From: Leptobrachium leishanense
Lineage: Eukaryota; Chordata; Amphibia; Anura; Megophryidae
Assembly (NCBI GenBank): GCA_009667805.1
Contig: CM019063.1
Coordinates: 192,399,871 to 192,463,870, forward strand
Length of the DNA stretch: 64,000 nt
Direction: 5' to 3'
The translations under genes and the position numbers were made by a program. This document shows, piece by piece, positions 10,211-20,223 of this stretch. The notes below the pieces were generated by a model. That model did not search any database. It saw only the letters and a program-made list of their open reading frames with translations, and was not told the DNA's origin. Positions within the stretch are counted from its first letter, which is position 1. Every line of letters starts with the position of its first letter.

Positions 10211-11851
10211 AGCAACATCCCAACACAAGATAGTTATCTGCCACCTCCACTCCCAGAGGTCCCCTCTGCCACCCTCTGTCGCTTCCTCCCAGCCACTGAA
10301 GAGGAAGTCAATTCCTTATTGTCCTCCTCACATCTCACCACGTGCCCGCTCGACCCCATTCCCTCACATCTAATTCCTCCCCTCTCCTCCTCCCTCACCC
10401 CTGCTCTCACACACATCTTCAACCTATCTCTCTCCACTGGCTCCTTTCCATCCGCCTTCAAACACGCGCTAGTTACCCCTTTACTAAAGAAACCATCCCT
10501 CGATCCCAACTCTCCATCCAACTACCGCCCTGTATCCCTGCTTCCCTTCACATCAAAGCTCTTAGAAAAACTAGTCTTCAACCGCCTCTCCCTCTTCCTG
10601 TCCTCCAATTCCCTACTTGACCCCCTGCAATCTGGCTTCCGTCCCCTACACTCAACTGAAACTGCCCTCACCAAAGTCACCAACGACCTCCTAACTGCTA
10701 AAAAACACGGCCACTATTCTATTCTCATCCTGCTTGACCTCTCGGCTGCTTTTGACACTGTTGACCACCCCCTCCTTCTACAGACCCTCAACTCTCTGGG
10801 TCTCGGTGACACAGCACTCGCTTGGGTCGAATCCTATTTATCCAACAGGTCCTTCTGTGTGTCCTTTGCTGGAAACTCCTCCTCCTCATTGCCTCTATCT
10901 GTTGGTGTACCTCAAGGCTCTGTCCTTGGTCCTCTGCTCTTTTCCATCTACACCTCCTCCCTGGGCAAAATCATCAACAGCTTTGGCTTCAATTACCACC
11001 TCTACGCTGATGACACTCAGATCTACCTCTCTACCCCTGATCTCTCTCCCCCTGTCCTTTCAAAAGTCAGTGACTGTTTATCTGGCATCTCCTCCTGGAT
11101 GGCCTCCCACCACCTAAAGATCAACATGTCAAAGACTGAACTCCTACTTATTCCTCCCTCCAATGCCTCCCCACCTCCTGACTTCTCTATCACGGTGGAG
11201 GGTATCACCATCTCCCCATCAAACCAAGTTCGCTGTCTTGGAGTTACACTTGACTCTGCTCTTTCCTTCATCCCCCACATCAAGTCTCTTTCCTCCTCCT
11301 GCCGATACCAACTGCGTAATATTTCCCGAATTCGGCCATTTCTTACCGCTGTCACCACAAAACAACTCATACACGCCCTGGTAATCTCCCGACTCGACTA
11401 TTGCAATAATCTCTTATCTGGCCTCCCTCTGTCCCGCCTCTCCCCCCTACAATCCATCCTGAACGCCTCCGCCAGGCTAATTCACCTCACCCGCTGCTCT
11501 GTCTCTGCCGCTCCCCTCTGCGAGTCCCTTCACTGGCTCCCCATCCACTGCAGAATTAAGTTCAAAATCCTTATCCTTACCTACAAAACCCTCACTAATT
11601 CGGCTCCCCACTACCTGTCCTCACTAATCACCAAATACACCCCGGCCCGCTCCCTAAGGTCAAACAGTGACCTGCGACTAGTTTCTCCCCGCATCACCTC
11701 TTCCCATGATAGACTGCAGGATTTCTCACGCGCAGCCCCCACTCTCTGGAACGCTCTCCCTCGTACTGTCAGACTTTCACCTAACTTCTCTTCCTTCAAA
11801 CGCTCCCTTAAAACATTCCTATTTAGGGAATCCGACCACCCAACTCACTGA
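10211..11851 (+). CDS. L2 ORF2 protein, reverse transcriptase part (5'-truncated)
   Basis: The frame stays open for about 545 codons and encodes the LINE reverse transcriptase that would copy element RNA at a nicked target. Counting from the ATG at 10178, it shows [18 protein letters not shown] (about 114-131), [12 protein letters not shown] (153-164), the first catalytic region [13 protein letters not shown] (about 185-197), [12 protein letters not shown] (244-255), and the catalytic box YADD at 276-279. The thumb and C-terminal region ([12 protein letters not shown]...) follow through to the end. The first 11 codons after 10178 are flanking sequence, so the ATG is not native. The N-terminal endonuclease is absent, so the protein cannot support its own transposition. 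Confidence 0.88.
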   Translation, partial: SNIPTQDSYLPPPLPEVPSATLCRFLPATEEEVNSLLSSSHLTTCPLDPIPSHLIPPLSSSLTPALTHIFNLSLSTGSFPSAFKHALVTPLLKKPSLDPNSPSNYRPVSLLPFTSKLLEKLVFNRLSLFLSSNSLLDPLQSGFRPLHSTETALTKVTNDLLTAKKHGHYSILILLDLSAAFDTVDHPLLLQTLNSLGLGDTALAWVESYLSNRSFCVSFAGNSSSSLPLSVGVPQGSVLGPLLFSIYTSSLGKIINSFGFNYHLYADDTQIYLSTPDLSPPVLSKVSDCLSGISSWMASHHLKINMSKTELLLIPPSNASPPPDFSITVEGITISPSNQVRCLGVTLDSALSFIPHIKSLSSSCRYQLRNISRIRPFLTAVTTKQLIHALVISRLDYCNNLLSGLPLSRLSPLQSILNASARLIHLTRCSVSAAPLCESLHWLPIHCRIKFKILILTYKTLTNSAPHYLSSLITKYTPARSLRSNSDLRLVSPRITSSHDRLQDFSRAAPTLWNALPRTVRLSPNFSSFKRSLKTFLFRESDHPTH

Positions 11852-12077
11852 CGCAACCATCAATCACTCTCACCTTACAGTCCTCTCCTCCTGTTTCCAA
11901 CCCCAACCCTCCTAGATTGTGAGTTCCTACGGGAATAGGGCCCTCATCTCCTCCTGTACTGTTTGTCAAATGTTGTTCAATGTATTGTAACCCTGTCTAT
12001 ACTGTGCTTATTGTACAGCGCTGCGGAATATGCTGGCGCTTTATAAATAAAGAATAATAATAATAATAATAATAATA
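10211..12077 (+). mobile_element. L2-clade LINE, copy 1, 5'-truncated
   Basis: Sequence shared with copy 3 begins at AAGCAACATCCC (about 10211). The 3' end has the L2 signature: GCGCTGCGGAATATGCTGGC, then GCGCTTTATAAATAAAG and an (AAT)n tail at 12050-12077. The endonuclease half is missing because of 5' truncation, the usual outcome of LINE insertion. The copy is fairly young, judged by its long open frame. Confidence 0.9.
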
Positions 12078-12083
12078 CAACGT

Positions 12084-12111
12084 AGGCATCAGATACATGT
12101 ATACCCAACAG
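12084..12111 (-). repeat. 28-bp inverted repeat, right copy
   Basis: Exact reverse complement of 10165-10192; it overlaps the left AGAC target duplication of the retrovirus-like element by two bases. Confidence 0.8.
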
Positions 12112-12113
12112 AC

Positions 12114-13058
12114 TGTCGGGTATATTATAATGAAAAAAAATTAAAATGGATGCCTGTAGCCATCTTGTTTTAATGTAAAGTCTTTCTTTTTCAATTTTCC
12201 CTAGTTTTAGAAATGGACAGAGATTTTTTTTAAATAGTTCATGGCTAGGTGAACCTTAAGAGTTATGGCCAGACATGATGTTAACCCTTTCACTGCTGAA
12301 GACTTGTGGGGCACGTCCTCATTGATGCACGTTACATGCTGAGGACGTGCCCCACACGTCATCAGCTGTGCGGGACCACCGGCGGAGATACTCACCTCTC
12401 TGTCCGGGGTCCCGCGGCGTTCTGACTTCAGCGTCCTCAGACGGATATATATATATTGAATTTGGAAGTTACTGTGATTGAAATTAATAAGCAAGGAATT
12501 ATATAACTACAATATAAAAAGCAGAAGATTAGAAGCTTAATTCTCGATATTAGGGGAGGATTCACTAAATAAGTTTTATTACTTATCATTCTAGAAATAG
12601 AATAAGTGATAGCTCATCTTTTGTTGATCCACGTAGCATAGAGAGATACATATATCTCTATAAGATCTAGCTTGTTAAACATTGGTTTGCTGGGAATTAC
12701 ATGTTAATTGTTTTCGTTAAGCAGAAATGTTTATTAACCATTTGTGTATAGTTACTAACTGATAAAATAAATGACATTAATCATATATGCAGTTACTAAC
12801 AGGAGATACATATATTGAGAAGCTAGTGTCTATGTGCTGATGGATGGATATGTTGTTTATAAATCTTTGTTTATGATATGAGATTTGAATTTTTTTGTAT
12901 ACGTAATAAATATATATATGTTTTTATACGATTATTGATTAGTGTATTCTTCAAAGCAAAACACAGACAATTAAAAGAATTTAGGAGAATTTCTAGGAAA
13001 TATAAACGATTGATATTTATATCTCGTATAAGTTTCTTATTGAATATAAATCTTGACA
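12114..13058 (+). repeat. 5' LTR of the retrovirus-like element (internally deleted)
   Basis: Matches the 3' LTR at its start (12114-12284 with 28354-28524) and from 12441 to its end (with about 31130-31752). The middle, about 0.9 kb in the 3' LTR, is replaced by a 156-bp remnant of a TTAA transposon. Ends TCTTGACA at 13058. Confidence 0.85.
12281..12440. mobile_element. Remnant of a TTAA-target (piggyBac-like) element in the 5' LTR
   Basis: Begins at TTAA (12281-12284) with CCCTTTCACTGCTGAAG, close to the end of the TTAA element at 58519. It contains a palindrome GGGGCACGTCCTCA / TGAGGACGTGCCCC at 12318-12354. The far end and neighbouring LTR bases are deleted. Confidence 0.65.
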
Positions 13059-13061
13059 TAT

Positions 13062-13079
13062 TGGAGGCACTGAACCGAG
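13062..13079 (+). promoter_or_regulatory. Primer-binding site, Thr-tRNA-like
   Basis: TGGAGGCAC, three bases after the LTR, is complementary to the 3' end (GUGCCUCCA) of some threonine tRNAs. The following nine bases match poorly, so the tRNA identity is tentative. Confidence 0.45.
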
Positions 13080-13205
13080 ATTGTAGTTTTTGTTTGGATT
13101 ATAACTGTCAGTATTGCCTGATCAGACAGAGGTAAAATATATATATATATATTCTGATTTTTGTTGTTGTATACTGATTGTGGTTTTAGGATTGTTTAGT
13201 AAACA

Positions 13206-13288
13206 ATGTCTGAATCAGAATCTGAGATTTGTGACAACGCTAATGAAGATGATGTACGTGCAAATCAAATAATTTTGATAGATGTGAT
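13206..13288 (+). pseudogene. Gag-like start of the retrovirus-like element
   Basis: An ATG at 13206, about 130 bases after the primer site, opens an acidic N-terminus (MSESESEICDNANEDD...). It is cut at 13288 by the Gmr1-like element, whose GTGAT target duplication (13284-13288 and 18969-18973) brackets the insertion. Position makes it the Gag start; the sequence alone is not diagnostic. Confidence 0.5.
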
Positions 13289-13851
13289 TGTGACGGATCC
13301 CGCTACTCGGGGTGAGTAGATCCGCCGTCAGCGCCGAGTACACCTGGAGGTCGGTAGTGTGGTAGCGAGGTGCCGCTGGTGCTCGTAGGATACCCCGAGT
13401 TTGCAACGCTGTAGAGAGGTCCTTGAAGCGTCCCAGTTCCCAAAGCCCTGTTATCCCCAATTACTAGCCGAGGCAGGAGTAAAGGTTCAAACGAGTGATT
13501 TATTTTTCATGGAGAACACAGGCTTATTTATGGGGAAAAAAGACATTGTTCTCCCCTGGTCCGCCCTCAGCCCTCCCGGGGTGATTTCTGCCACTGCCTA
13601 GCCATGGCCCAATTTCCCTTTGTTCACCTTGGGCCCCCCTGGTGGGTGCAGCCCTTATCTTGAGGCTCGGTGCCAGCTCGTCTGGTGAACTTTCCGTGGC
13701 TCTGAATGAGCGGGTAACAGGGGAACAACAGGGAAAATCATATTGAGGTACTTATAAAAATAAGGGCTAACGAACTTTTAATAACACACAAATAAATAAA
13801 CACTTGAACTGTTGTACTGCACTACAGCGTAGTGGCGGCCGTCCCATCACA
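13289..13851 (-). repeat. 3' LTR of Gmr1-like copy A
   Basis: 563 bp, TG...CA ends; in element orientation it is the downstream LTR. The purine-rich stretch just inside (13852-13870 read on the minus strand, CTTGGGGGAGATA) fits a polypurine tract. Confidence 0.9.
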
Positions 13852-13929
13852 TATCTCCCCCAAGTTACCAGTTGGCAGACCCGGTGAGACCCTCTGCGGG
13901 TCCACTTGGGGATATCCAAGGACCCCACC

Positions 13930-14606
13930 TTAGATCTCAAGTTCAGTCTGGTGGGATAGCCCATCCGCATTGGCATTTTGTTTACCAGGACGGTATTGGA
14001 TAGTAAAGTTGAAGGGCTGTAGGGCCAGGCTCCACCGCAGGAGCCTGCCATTGTCTCTGGCCACCCGGTTCAGCCAAACTAGGGGGTTGTGGTCTGTGAG
14101 GACCGTGAAGGAGTGCCCATACAAATAGGGTTGGAGCTTCTTCAGTGCCATACCAGGGCTAGGCACTCCTTCTCGATTGCCGCATAGGCAACCTCCCTGG
14201 GTAGAATTTTCCGACTGATGTAGGCAACCGGGTGGTCATGCCCATCTTCACCGACCTGGCTCAGCACCGCTCCCAGTCCGAACATAGAAGCGTCTGTGTG
14301 GACGACGAAACGTTTAGTTGAATCAGGAGCGGTCAACACGGGGGCCTCCACCAAGGCTCGCTTGAGCTGCTGGAAGGCTTCCTCACACTCAGGGGACCAC
14401 AGTACCTGTCGGGGAAGGTTCTTGCGGGTCAAGTCAGTCAGGGGTTTAGCAATGGCGCTGTAGTTGGGGACAAAGCAGCGGTAGTACCCCGCCTTACCTA
14501 GAAATGCTAACACCTGGGACTTGGTGCGGGGTGTGGGCCACTGGGCGACAGCTTCAATCTTGGCGGGTTCCGGGCGCTGCCTTCCGCAGCCCACCCGGTG
14601 GCCCAA
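13930..14606 (-). pseudogene. RNase H domain of Gmr1-like copy A
   Basis: 14606-14142 carries the RT thumb/connection (FLGKAGYYRCFVPNYSAIAK) and the RNase H start HTDASMFGLGAVLSQ, with the catalytic aspartate in TDAS and a glutamate in AIEKECLAL. The frame then shifts; 14166-13930 continues with TDHNPLVWL and the C-terminal RPGKQNANADGLS. RNase H removes the RNA strand during reverse transcription. A stop near 14607 separates it from the RT upstream. Confidence 0.88.
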
Positions 14607-14609
14607 GTA

Positions 14610-15131
14610 CTAGACCTCGGACATGCCAAAGTGGTACTTGTCTGATTTGACTGTCAGACCTGCGGTGCCAAGGCGCTCCAGTACTGCCTGTAAGTGCTGT
14701 AAGTGGTCCTCCCAGGTGTTACTAAAGATGGCTATGTCATCTAGGTAGGCGCTGGTAAAGTCCTGCATCCCCTCTAGCAGACGATCCACCATGCATTGGA
14801 ACGTGGCCGGGGCATTCTTCATCCCGAATGGCATGACCCGAAATTGGTACAGGCCAAACGGAGTGATGAATGCTGATTTCGGCACACCTTCCTCGGCAAG
14901 GGGAATCTGCCAGTACCCCTTACACAAGTCAATGGTGGTGAGGAAGTGACCCTGGGCAATGCGGTCCAGGAGCTCGTCTACCCGGGGCATGGGGTAGGCG
15001 TCGGTAACGGTGTGCTCATTGAGCCTTCTGTAATCTACACAGAACCTGGTAGTGCCATCCTTCTTGGGTACTAGAACCACCGGGGAGGCCCATGAGCTCT
15101 TGGATGGTTCTATTACCCCTAGATCCAGCAT
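14610..15131 (-). pseudogene. Reverse transcriptase of Gmr1-like copy A
   Basis: 173 codons: GVIEPSKSSWASPVVLVPKK (about 5-24), FCVDYRRLNEHTV (30-42), first catalytic motif TTIDLCKGYWQIPL (65-78), MPFGMKNAPATFQ (100-112) and the catalytic box YLDD at 129-132. It copies element RNA into DNA. It ends at a stop just before the connection region. Homologous protein just upstream (15572-15159) lies in a different frame context, so the intact polyprotein is broken here. Confidence 0.9.
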
Positions 15132-15158
15132 CTCGCATCTCCTTCTGCATCCCGTCTC

Positions 15159-15572
15159 TCACTGCACGGGGATTCGGTACGCCATCTGCCGCAAGGGGGT
15201 TTGACTCTGGGTATCGACCCGATGCAGAGCTACAGAGGTGTAGCCGGGACGAGACGAGAACAGGTCTCGGTGCTCCTGTAGCACCTGCTGAGCCTGTTCC
15301 CTGTGACGTGGACTGAGTCCCTCGCCTAGCCGGACATCAGCTATCCCCTGGGCGCTCGGATCCACTGCCAGTACCGGCAGGGGGAGATCCTCCAGATCCC
15401 CCGTGTCCGGTGCGCAGATGGCGGCTACTGCCTCTTCTCTTTCATGAAATGGTTTCAGCATGTTCACATTAAAGGTTCTTTGGATCCTTTCATCCGAACA
15501 TCTGGCTGCGATGAAGGTGGTATCGCAGATCTTCTCTATAATTTTGTAGGGTCCCTCCCAGACTGCCTGCAA
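15159..15572 (-). pseudogene. Integrase C-terminus and RT leader of Gmr1-like copy A
   Basis: Begins with the GPY-type module of integrase (WEGPYKIIEKI, then FNVNMLKPFHE) and continues into the leader found before RT (LSPRHREQAQQVL...RDLFSSRPGYTSV...YRIP). It is offset by one frameshift from the integrase core upstream and from RT downstream. Confidence 0.85.
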
Positions 15573-15573
15573 C

Positions 15574-16551
15574 TTATTTTGTTTGACCGTCCCGGAGCAC
15601 TAACACTTTCTGCCCTAGCTGGAAGGTGCGGTCCCTAGCGGACCGGTCATACCACCTCTTCTGCTTGGTTTGGGCCGCTTTGAGATTGTCCCGTACCAGG
15701 GCGGTCAATTCCTGCAGCCGGTCCCTAAACTCAAGCACATAATCTATGGCCGAGGTCCCCTCCTCGGCCAGAGCACCTTCCCAGTGCTCCCAGAGCAAGT
15801 CCAAGGGGCCTCGGACTCTCCGGCCGTACAACAGCTCAAAGGGAGAGAAGCCAGTGGCTTCATGGGGTACCTCCCTGTACGCGAACAACAGATGAGGCAA
15901 GTGGCGTTCCCAGTCCTTATGGGACATGGTAAAGGTTCGAAGGAGTTGCTTGAGGGTCCCGTTAAACCGCTCGCAGAGCCCGTTGGTTTGCGGGTGGTAA
16001 GGGGAACTGTACAGGGGTTTAATCCTGCACAGTCTCCAGAGCTGCTGGGTCACCTCGGCCGTAAATTGCGTGCCCTGGTCAGACAAGATTTCCTGGGGAA
16101 ATCCGACCCTGGAGAATATCTGTAGCAGAGCTCCAGCGACGGTCTCTGCGTGGATATCTCGGAGGGCTACGGCCTCGGGGTGCCTGTTGGCGGAGTCTAC
16201 TACGGTCAAGATATACTTCTTGCCCGTAGTACTAGGCACCGCCAGGGGTCCTATCAGATCCACTGCCACCCGTCTAAAGGGTTCTCCCACTATGGGTAGG
16301 GGTCTCAGGGTTGCTTTCCGGGTGTCCCCCCTCTTCCCTACCCGCTGGCATACCTCACAGGTCCGACAATAGTTCCTAACATCCCTGGATAACCCGGGCC
16401 AGAAGAAGCTCTGAGTCAGGTGGTGCAGTGTCCGCCTGTGCCCCAGATGGCCTGCAAGGGGAATATCATGCCCAATCTTCAACAGTTTGCGCCGATATTT
16501 CCCCGGCACTACCAGTTGCCTATGGGGTACCTGGTCCACTCCCCTCCTCAC
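15574..16551 (-). pseudogene. Integrase core of Gmr1-like copy A
   Basis: 325 codons. Zinc-binding HHCC: H28, H35, C65, C68 (GHDIPLAGHLG ... CEVC). Catalytic DD35E: D98 (VAVDLIGPL), D158 (LSDQGTQF), E194 (NGLCERFNGTLK), with 35 residues between the last two. It inserts the DNA copy into chromosomes. It lies upstream of RT, which is the reverse of the usual Ty3/gypsy order. Flanking frameshifts show the copy is inactive. Confidence 0.92.
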
Positions 16552-17340
16552 TCCCCGGAGGTCCTATACAACTTCCCCTGGCCCCAGGCAAATCTCACTT
16601 CCCCTACCCCTCCCGGCTCCCGCCCAGCCTGTTGTCTGTAAGGGGCAAGGGTGACGTCTTCCCTGGTGGCTTGGGCAAAGTCTGTCGGGGAATCCCAGGT
16701 CAGGGAGGGGGTATTGTTGGGGCCAAGGGTTGGGCTGGTCTCACTTACCGTGGTCCCCTCGGAGTCTGTGTGTGGAGCCTTCCTTGCTTGATGGCGGGTG
16801 GTGACGGGGCATACCCCGCCAGGGTGGGTGTCCTCAAAAATAGAGGTCAGCAGACCAAGGTTGTTGCTGAGTAGTACTTCAGTTGGTAGGTCTTTCATGA
16901 TCCCTACTTCCACGTCCCGGGCATCCGTGCCCCAATAGAGATGGACGCGGGCTGTAGGGATCCGGTAAACATGGCCGCTGGCGACTCGGACAGCCACCGA
17001 GTAGCCTGTGGAGGCAGCCGGGGTAATAAGGTGGGGCTGTGCCAGGGTAAGGGTTGCGCCGGTGTCCCGCAGGCCATTGACACTTCGTCCATTCACCCGG
17101 ACCTTTTGGCGATGGTGCTGCCGGTTATCTTGGGCAGCTGCTTGAATCGGGTCTGCTTCATGTAGGATGCCCCAGTCTTCGTCCGGAATCGCTGTGGGTT
17201 CTGGCTCCGGCTCATGTTGGCAACAATATGCCGTAGCTCTGCCCGGAGGGTGTGCTGGGCTATGCGGGGCAGGACGGTTGGCAGTCAGTGGACAGCGGTC
17301 CTGGATATGTCCGATTTGGTTGCACCCATAGCACCGGGGA
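16548..17340 (-). pseudogene. Nucleocapsid knuckle and protease of Gmr1-like copy A
   Basis: Reading down from about 17336, one frame shows the CCHC knuckle CYGCNQIGHIQDRC, then from 17096 the protease with active-site triplet DTG in LRDTGATLTL (residues 11-13 from the ATG at 17096). The aspartyl protease would cut the Gag-Pol polyprotein. The knuckle is in another frame than most of gag, so a frameshift lies near 17350. Confidence 0.8.
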
Positions 17341-18187
17341 CCGGTCCGAGGAACCGGGGTGTTGATTGTCGGTGGCCGGGTGCTCTCTCGGTGGGTGCAG
17401 TACGAGGCTGGGGTGCAGGATGGAACCGGGGAGGTGGGGGCCAGTTGTCAGGAGGAGGTACTCGCCTGGCGTCCTGGTATTCATCAGCGAGGCGGGTAGC
17501 TTCGGGCAGGGTGAGAGGACGTCGGTCTCGCACCCAATCCCGGACCTCTGGAGCTGAATAGTTATAGAACTGCTCCAGCAAGAGCAGTTGGATGATCTGG
17601 TCCGGGTGGGTGGCTTGGCATCCCTGGATCCAGCTGCGGACAGCCTGTTGCATGCGGTGCCCCCATTCCAGGTAGGAGTCATGGGTCCCTTTCTTTAGAG
17701 CTCGAAACCGGACTCGATACGCCTCGGGGGTGAGCGCATAGCGGGCCAGCAGGTGTTCCTTGACCCGCTCGTACATCATGCAGTCCTCATCCGCCACAGC
17801 CTGGTAGGCTTCAGCCGCTCTGTCCGTCAACTTACTCGCCAGTAGAGGTATCCAATCTCGGGCCGCCACCTCTTGCAGGGCACATTGTCTTTCAAAATCT
17901 TGCAAGAAGCCGTCAATATCTTCGCTTCCCTCTGGGAAGAGTTTGAAGGCGGCAAAGGGAATCTTTTGCTTGGGGGGTCCGGTGCTGCCCTGGGGAGTCA
18001 GAGACCCACCGGACCGTTGCTGCATTTCTGCTTGGCGGAGTCTGTCCGTATCTGCCAAGACCTTGCCGATGATGTCGGCAGAGGGGTCTGTTCCGTACAG
18101 GGCCAGCCGCCACTGTACCTCTCGTCGCCATTCTGAGGTCTCGGAGCCCTCGGAGGGAGCCATACAAGCACGGTCGTCCTCCATCAA
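17285..18187 (-). pseudogene. Gag of Gmr1-like copy A
   Basis: 300 codons. Central capsid-like region LPEGSEDIDGFLQDFERQCALQ type (PFAAFKLFPEGSEDIDGFLQ, about 78-97) followed by helices ending in LADEYQDARR, then a proline-rich stretch. The frame misses the zinc knuckle because of a frameshift near 17350. Gag forms the intracellular particle. The start is taken at 18187 (MMEDDRACMAPSEG), about 220 bases inside the LTR. Confidence 0.8.
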
Positions 18188-18405
18188 TTCGCTGATGATG
18201 ACCGCCTTCGGTTTGCCCCGGGGATCTTGCCTCTGGCTTTCAGCAATTATTTAGACCCTCGTAGTGCTGGGCCATACGGGGTTACAGCCATTACTTGGGG
18301 TGTCCGCCTCTCGGACCCAGGGGTGTCTGAGACCGGGGTCAAGCCAGCGGCTGTTTTTCCCCCTGCTGGGCTGGTCTCAGCCGATCCCACCAGGCTGCCA
18401 GCCAA

Positions 18406-18968
18406 TGTGACGGATCCCGCTACTCAGGGTGAGTAGATCCGCCGTCAGCGCCGAGTACACCTGGAGGTCGGTAGTGTGGTAGCGAAGTGCCGCTGGTGCT
18501 CGTAGGATACCCTGAGTTTGCAGCGCTGTAGAAAGGTCCTTGAAGCGTCCTAGTTCCCAAAGCCCTGTTATCCCCAATTACTAGCCGAGGCAGGAGTAAA
18601 GGTTCAAACGAGTGATTTATTTTTCATGGAGAACAGAGGCTTATTTATGGGGAAAAAAGACATTGTTCTCCCCTGGTCCACCCTCAGCCCTCCCGGGGTG
18701 ATTTCTGCCACTGCCTAGCCATGGCCCAATTTCCCTTTGTTCACCTTGGGCCCCCCTGGTGGGTGCAGCCCTTATCTTGAGGCTCGGTGCCAGCTCGTCT
18801 GGTGAACTTTCCGTGGCTCTGAATGAGCGGGGAACAGGGGAACAACAGGGAAAATCATATTGAGGTACTTATAAAAATAAGGGCTAACGAGCTTTTAATA
18901 ACACACAAATAAATAAACACTTGAACTGTTGTACTGTGCTACAGCGTAGTGGCGGCCGTCCCGTCACA
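18406..18968 (-). repeat. 5' LTR of Gmr1-like copy A
   Basis: 563 bp, TG...CA. Just inside, the minus-strand sequence TGGCTGGCAGCCTGGTGGGA resembles a Leu-tRNA primer site with small insertions; this is weaker than in copy B. Confidence 0.9.
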
Positions 18969-18973
18969 GTGAT

Positions 18974-19847
18974 GTCTTATTTGAAAGACACGTTACACGT
19001 CACAAATGATTTGTTTGATTGGACAAAAGTATTACAATCAAATGTTTCTAATTATGCTAAGCAATTTGGTCTGATCATTCAACTTTTCTTGATTACTTGC
19101 GACAAATCTGTGCCGCGAAGACAAAAAAAGACAAGGAAACTCTGGCTTGTCAATTTTTGCCTGAATGTATATACTTGATTGTAGAATTAAACAAAAGATG
19201 GAATGATACAAATGAGACTATGCAAAGTGTAGAAAAAAGAAACAGCGAATTGCATGTTGCTGTAAATCAAATAACTCATGAATCGGAATGTATGATCAAA
19301 GAATTGACTGTTTATGAAAAAGTAAAAAATCAACTGCAAAATGAGATTAGAAACATAGAAAACTGTCGGCAGAGAACCTTTCAGCCCATCTAGTCTGCCC
19401 AATTACATGGATACTTTACCTGGATTTATCTTTTGTTTAGGATAGCCTTATGCCTATCCCATGCCTGCTTAAATTCAATTACTGATTGATCAGTTATCAA
19501 ATGCAAATAAGGAACTGAGTGTACAATTGGCGAGAATGAAACGCAAACATGAGAAATTCGCTGATGAGTTACGTCAGGTTGAAGCTGATGCTCAAAGGGT
19601 TAAAACTCCTTCCTTAGAGAAGTTCCCTTTGAAAGCTGTTAGCTATAACTCACCACTGATTAGACTTGACAGGTCGCTGCAGAGTGATTGCGAAAGTGAA
19701 ACTAACTCTCATGATGAAAAAAGAGCAAAGCCTCTTACACAGGAGTATTTCAAATCACATCGCTCTAGCCAGCCACAGCCTATTAAGTATGATAGAAAAT
19801 CTCATAAAATGAAGGATTTAACTAAAATCGTCCAATTTTTAAAGTAG
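18974..19847 (+). pseudogene. Gag-like region of the retrovirus-like element, coiled-coil part
   Basis: Resumes after the Gmr1-like insertion. Pieces in shifting frames encode helical, charged sequence with coiled-coil character: LNKRWNDTNETMQSVEKRNS near 19187, QNEIRNIEN near 19340, and LARMKRKHEKFADELRQVEA near 19524. A 119-bp piece of CR1 3' end interrupts it at 19366-19484. A frame stops at 19845-19847. I infer Gag from position between the primer site and the capsid-like piece at 26158; no named domain is visible here. Confidence 0.45.
19366..19484 (-). mobile_element. CR1 3'-end fragment
   Basis: Reverse complement of the 3' end of the CR1 copy at about 24600-24720 (GATGGGCYGAAAGGTTCT...). 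About 119 bp, inserted in the Gag-like region. Confidence 0.75.
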
Positions 19848-20223
19848 TCGGATGGGATATGAGATCAAAGGAATTCCCCAGCGATCATAAACCATTTAGA
19901 AGTGTTTGAAGAAGCATTATCAGTCCTAGGTATTATTATTCTTCTTATTATTATTCTTTATTTATAAAGCGCCAGCATATTCCGCAGCGCTGTAAAATAA
20001 GCACAGTATAGACAGGGTTACAATACATTGAACAACATTTGACAAACAGTACAGGAGGAGATGAGGGCCCTATTCCCATAGGAACTCACAATCTGGGAGG
20101 GTTGGGGTTGGAAACAGGAGGAGAGGACTGTAAGGTGAGAGTGATTGATGGTTGCGTCAGTGAGTTGGGTGGTAGGTTTCCCTAAATAGGAATGTTTTAA
20201 GGGAGCGTTTGAAGGAAGAGAAG

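Larger units (their letters stand above)
13289..18968 (-). mobile_element. Gmr1-like Ty3/gypsy retrotransposon, copy A
   Basis: Two 563-bp LTRs (13289-13851 and 18406-18968), TGTGACGG...CACA, flanked by a 5-bp duplication GTGAT. Coding runs on the minus strand in the order gag, protease, integrase, reverse transcriptase, RNase H. Placing integrase before RT is unusual for Ty3/gypsy and is the hallmark of Gmr1-like elements. The LTRs differ at roughly a dozen positions (about 2 percent), and the coding region has several frameshifts and stops. Confidence 0.92.

Noticed and set aside
10234..10521. Minus-strand frame rich in glycine and glutamate
   Set aside because: Shadow of the L2 reverse transcriptase on the opposite strand; the same shadow appears at 21467-21760 and 53195-53377.
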